DNA from: Mariprofundaceae bacterium
GTDB lineage: Bacteria > Pseudomonadota > Zetaproteobacteria > Mariprofundales > Mariprofundaceae
Direction of reading: 5' to 3'
Length of the DNA stretch: 6,091 nucleotides
NCBI GenBank assembly: GCA_030950965.1
Contig: JAUZQP010000020.1
Location: 1-6,091, forward strand
The position numbers were made by a program, and so were the translations under genes. Of this stretch, positions 5,631 through 6,091 are shown piece after piece. Position 1 is the first letter of the stretch. Each line of letters opens with the position of its first letter. The notes beneath the pieces are model-generated. The model was not told where the DNA came from. It was given only the letters and a program-made list of their open reading frames with translations, and ran no database searches.

Positions 5631-6091
5631 ATGTCCTACCTTCTTGATGCCCTCAACAAGGCGGAAGCTTCCCGCCAACAACAGCAAAGCCACACACCAA
5701 GCATCTCATCACCCCACCATGCAAGTATAGCGTCACAACATCGCGTGATATGGTGGGTGGTCGCTGCTGTGCTGGTACTGGTGGTAGGTGTGATTGGTTC
5801 GCGCTGGTTTATAGAGCCTGTAACACCACAAGCAGTAACACCACAAGCAGTAACGCCACAAGCAGTAACGCCACAAGCAGTAACGCCACAAGCAGTAGCG
5901 CCACAAGCAGTAGCACCACAAGCAGTAGCACCGCAAGCAGTAGCGCTGCAAGCAGTAGCGCCGCAAGCAGTAGCGCTGCAAGCAGTAGCTCCGCAAGCAG
6001 TAGCTCCGCAAGCAGTAGCGCCGCAAGCAGTAGCACCGCAAGCAGTAAGGCCGCAAGCAGTAACGCCGCAAGCCGTACGGCCACAAGCAGT
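5631..6091 (+). CDS. gspB: GspB/ExeB-type protein, 3' end beyond window
   Basis: The frame is open to the window end (153 full codons). The start MSYLLDALNKAEASRQQQQ matches the conserved cytoplasmic N-terminus of GspB/ExeB proteins (MSYxLDALxKAExxR). A hydrophobic segment at about residues 39-57 (VIWWVVAAVLVLVVGVIG) is a single membrane anchor with the C-terminus in the periplasm. From residue 64 the protein is a regular pentapeptide repeat, V-(T/A/R)-(P/L)-Q-A, with 18 complete units before the edge. GspB proteins usually have a proline-rich linker here before a C-terminal domain that binds partner proteins; that domain is not in view. The stop of gspA is 2 nt upstream, and TTGAG at 5617-5621 is a weak Shine-Dalgarno, so translational coupling is likely. 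The family call rests on the N-terminus, topology and neighbour; the C-terminal domain would confirm it. Confidence 0.8.
   Translation, partial: MSYLLDALNKAEASRQQQQSHTPSISSPHHASIASQHRVIWWVVAAVLVLVVGVIGSRWFIEPVTPQAVTPQAVTPQAVTPQAVTPQAVAPQAVAPQAVAPQAVALQAVAPQAVALQAVAPQAVAPQAVAPQAVAPQAVRPQAVTPQAVRPQA
5820..6091 (+). repeat. 15-bp tandem repeat coding (V-x-P-Q-A)n
   Basis: There are eighteen head-to-tail 15-bp units (consensus GTARCGCCRCAAGCA) plus 2 nt, in frame and reaching the window edge, so the array is longer. Units 1-5 encode VTPQA, 6-15 VAPQA apart from VALQA at units 9 and 11, and 16-18 VRPQA, VTPQA and VRPQA. Val is always GTA and Gln always CAA, while the second and third codons vary. 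Neighbouring units are often identical (1=2, 3=4=5, 12=13), the mark of local duplication. A unit length divisible by three keeps the frame when units are gained or lost. Confidence 0.97.

Noticed and set aside
5733..6086. Two long minus-strand open frames (Leu-rich LLLAA and CLxxY repeats) over the right end
   Set aside because: They are reverse-strand shadows of the 15-bp tandem repeat, which stays open in several frames because the unit length is divisible by three. They lack a family signature and the + strand frame has a recognisable GspB N-terminus.
5820..6091. CRISPR-like array
   Set aside because: Repeats are contiguous 15-bp units with no unique spacers and encode protein in frame.

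Overview
The window carries five co-directional (+ strand) protein genes: radA, cvpA, purF, a gspA/exeA-type secretion ATPase gene, and the 5' part of a gspB/exeB-type gene cut by the window edge. The cvpA-purF pair and the GspA/GspB pair (ATPase with a C-terminal peptidoglycan-binding domain, followed by a protein starting MSYLLDALNKAE) point to a gammaproteobacterium of moderate GC content. A Thiotrichales-like sulfur bacterium is a guess only. One feature departs from the enterobacterial pattern: PurF is of the Bacillus type, with a propeptide and four cysteines placed as [4Fe-4S] ligands.

Layout. radA (7-1401) encodes a complete DNA recombination/repair ATPase. A 189-nt gap then holds palindromic element E1. 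cvpA (1591-2190) encodes a small inner-membrane protein. A 228-nt gap holds element E2, then purF (2419-3852) encodes the first committed enzyme of purine synthesis. A 129-nt gap holds element E3, whose right arm runs over the start codon of gspA (3982-5628). The gspB-like gene starts 2 nt after gspA stops and runs off the right end inside a 15-bp tandem repeat coding for (V-x-P-Q-A)n.

The most interesting signal is non-coding. All three gaps longer than 100 nt are filled by related, same-orientation palindromic elements (E1, E2, E3). They share a short asymmetric core (TCAAGGC on the left, AACGC on the right, 51-53 nt end to end). The surrounding stems differ in sequence from copy to copy, yet each remains self-complementary. 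In E2 the outer arms match at 35 of 38 positions, with 24 bp perfect. The family therefore conserves structure plus a few core bases. It may be a non-autonomous mobile element that leaves inverted duplications of flanking DNA, or a structured RNA/DNA element. E1 and E2 also create spurious in-frame upstream ATGs for cvpA and purF, and E3 could pair with the gspA start codon in read-through RNA.

Functionally, cvpA and purF form the usual purine-associated pair. gspA and gspB look like a translationally close two-gene unit for assembling an envelope secretion system. radA is an unrelated housekeeping neighbour. No tRNA, rRNA, CRISPR array or complete insertion sequence is visible.
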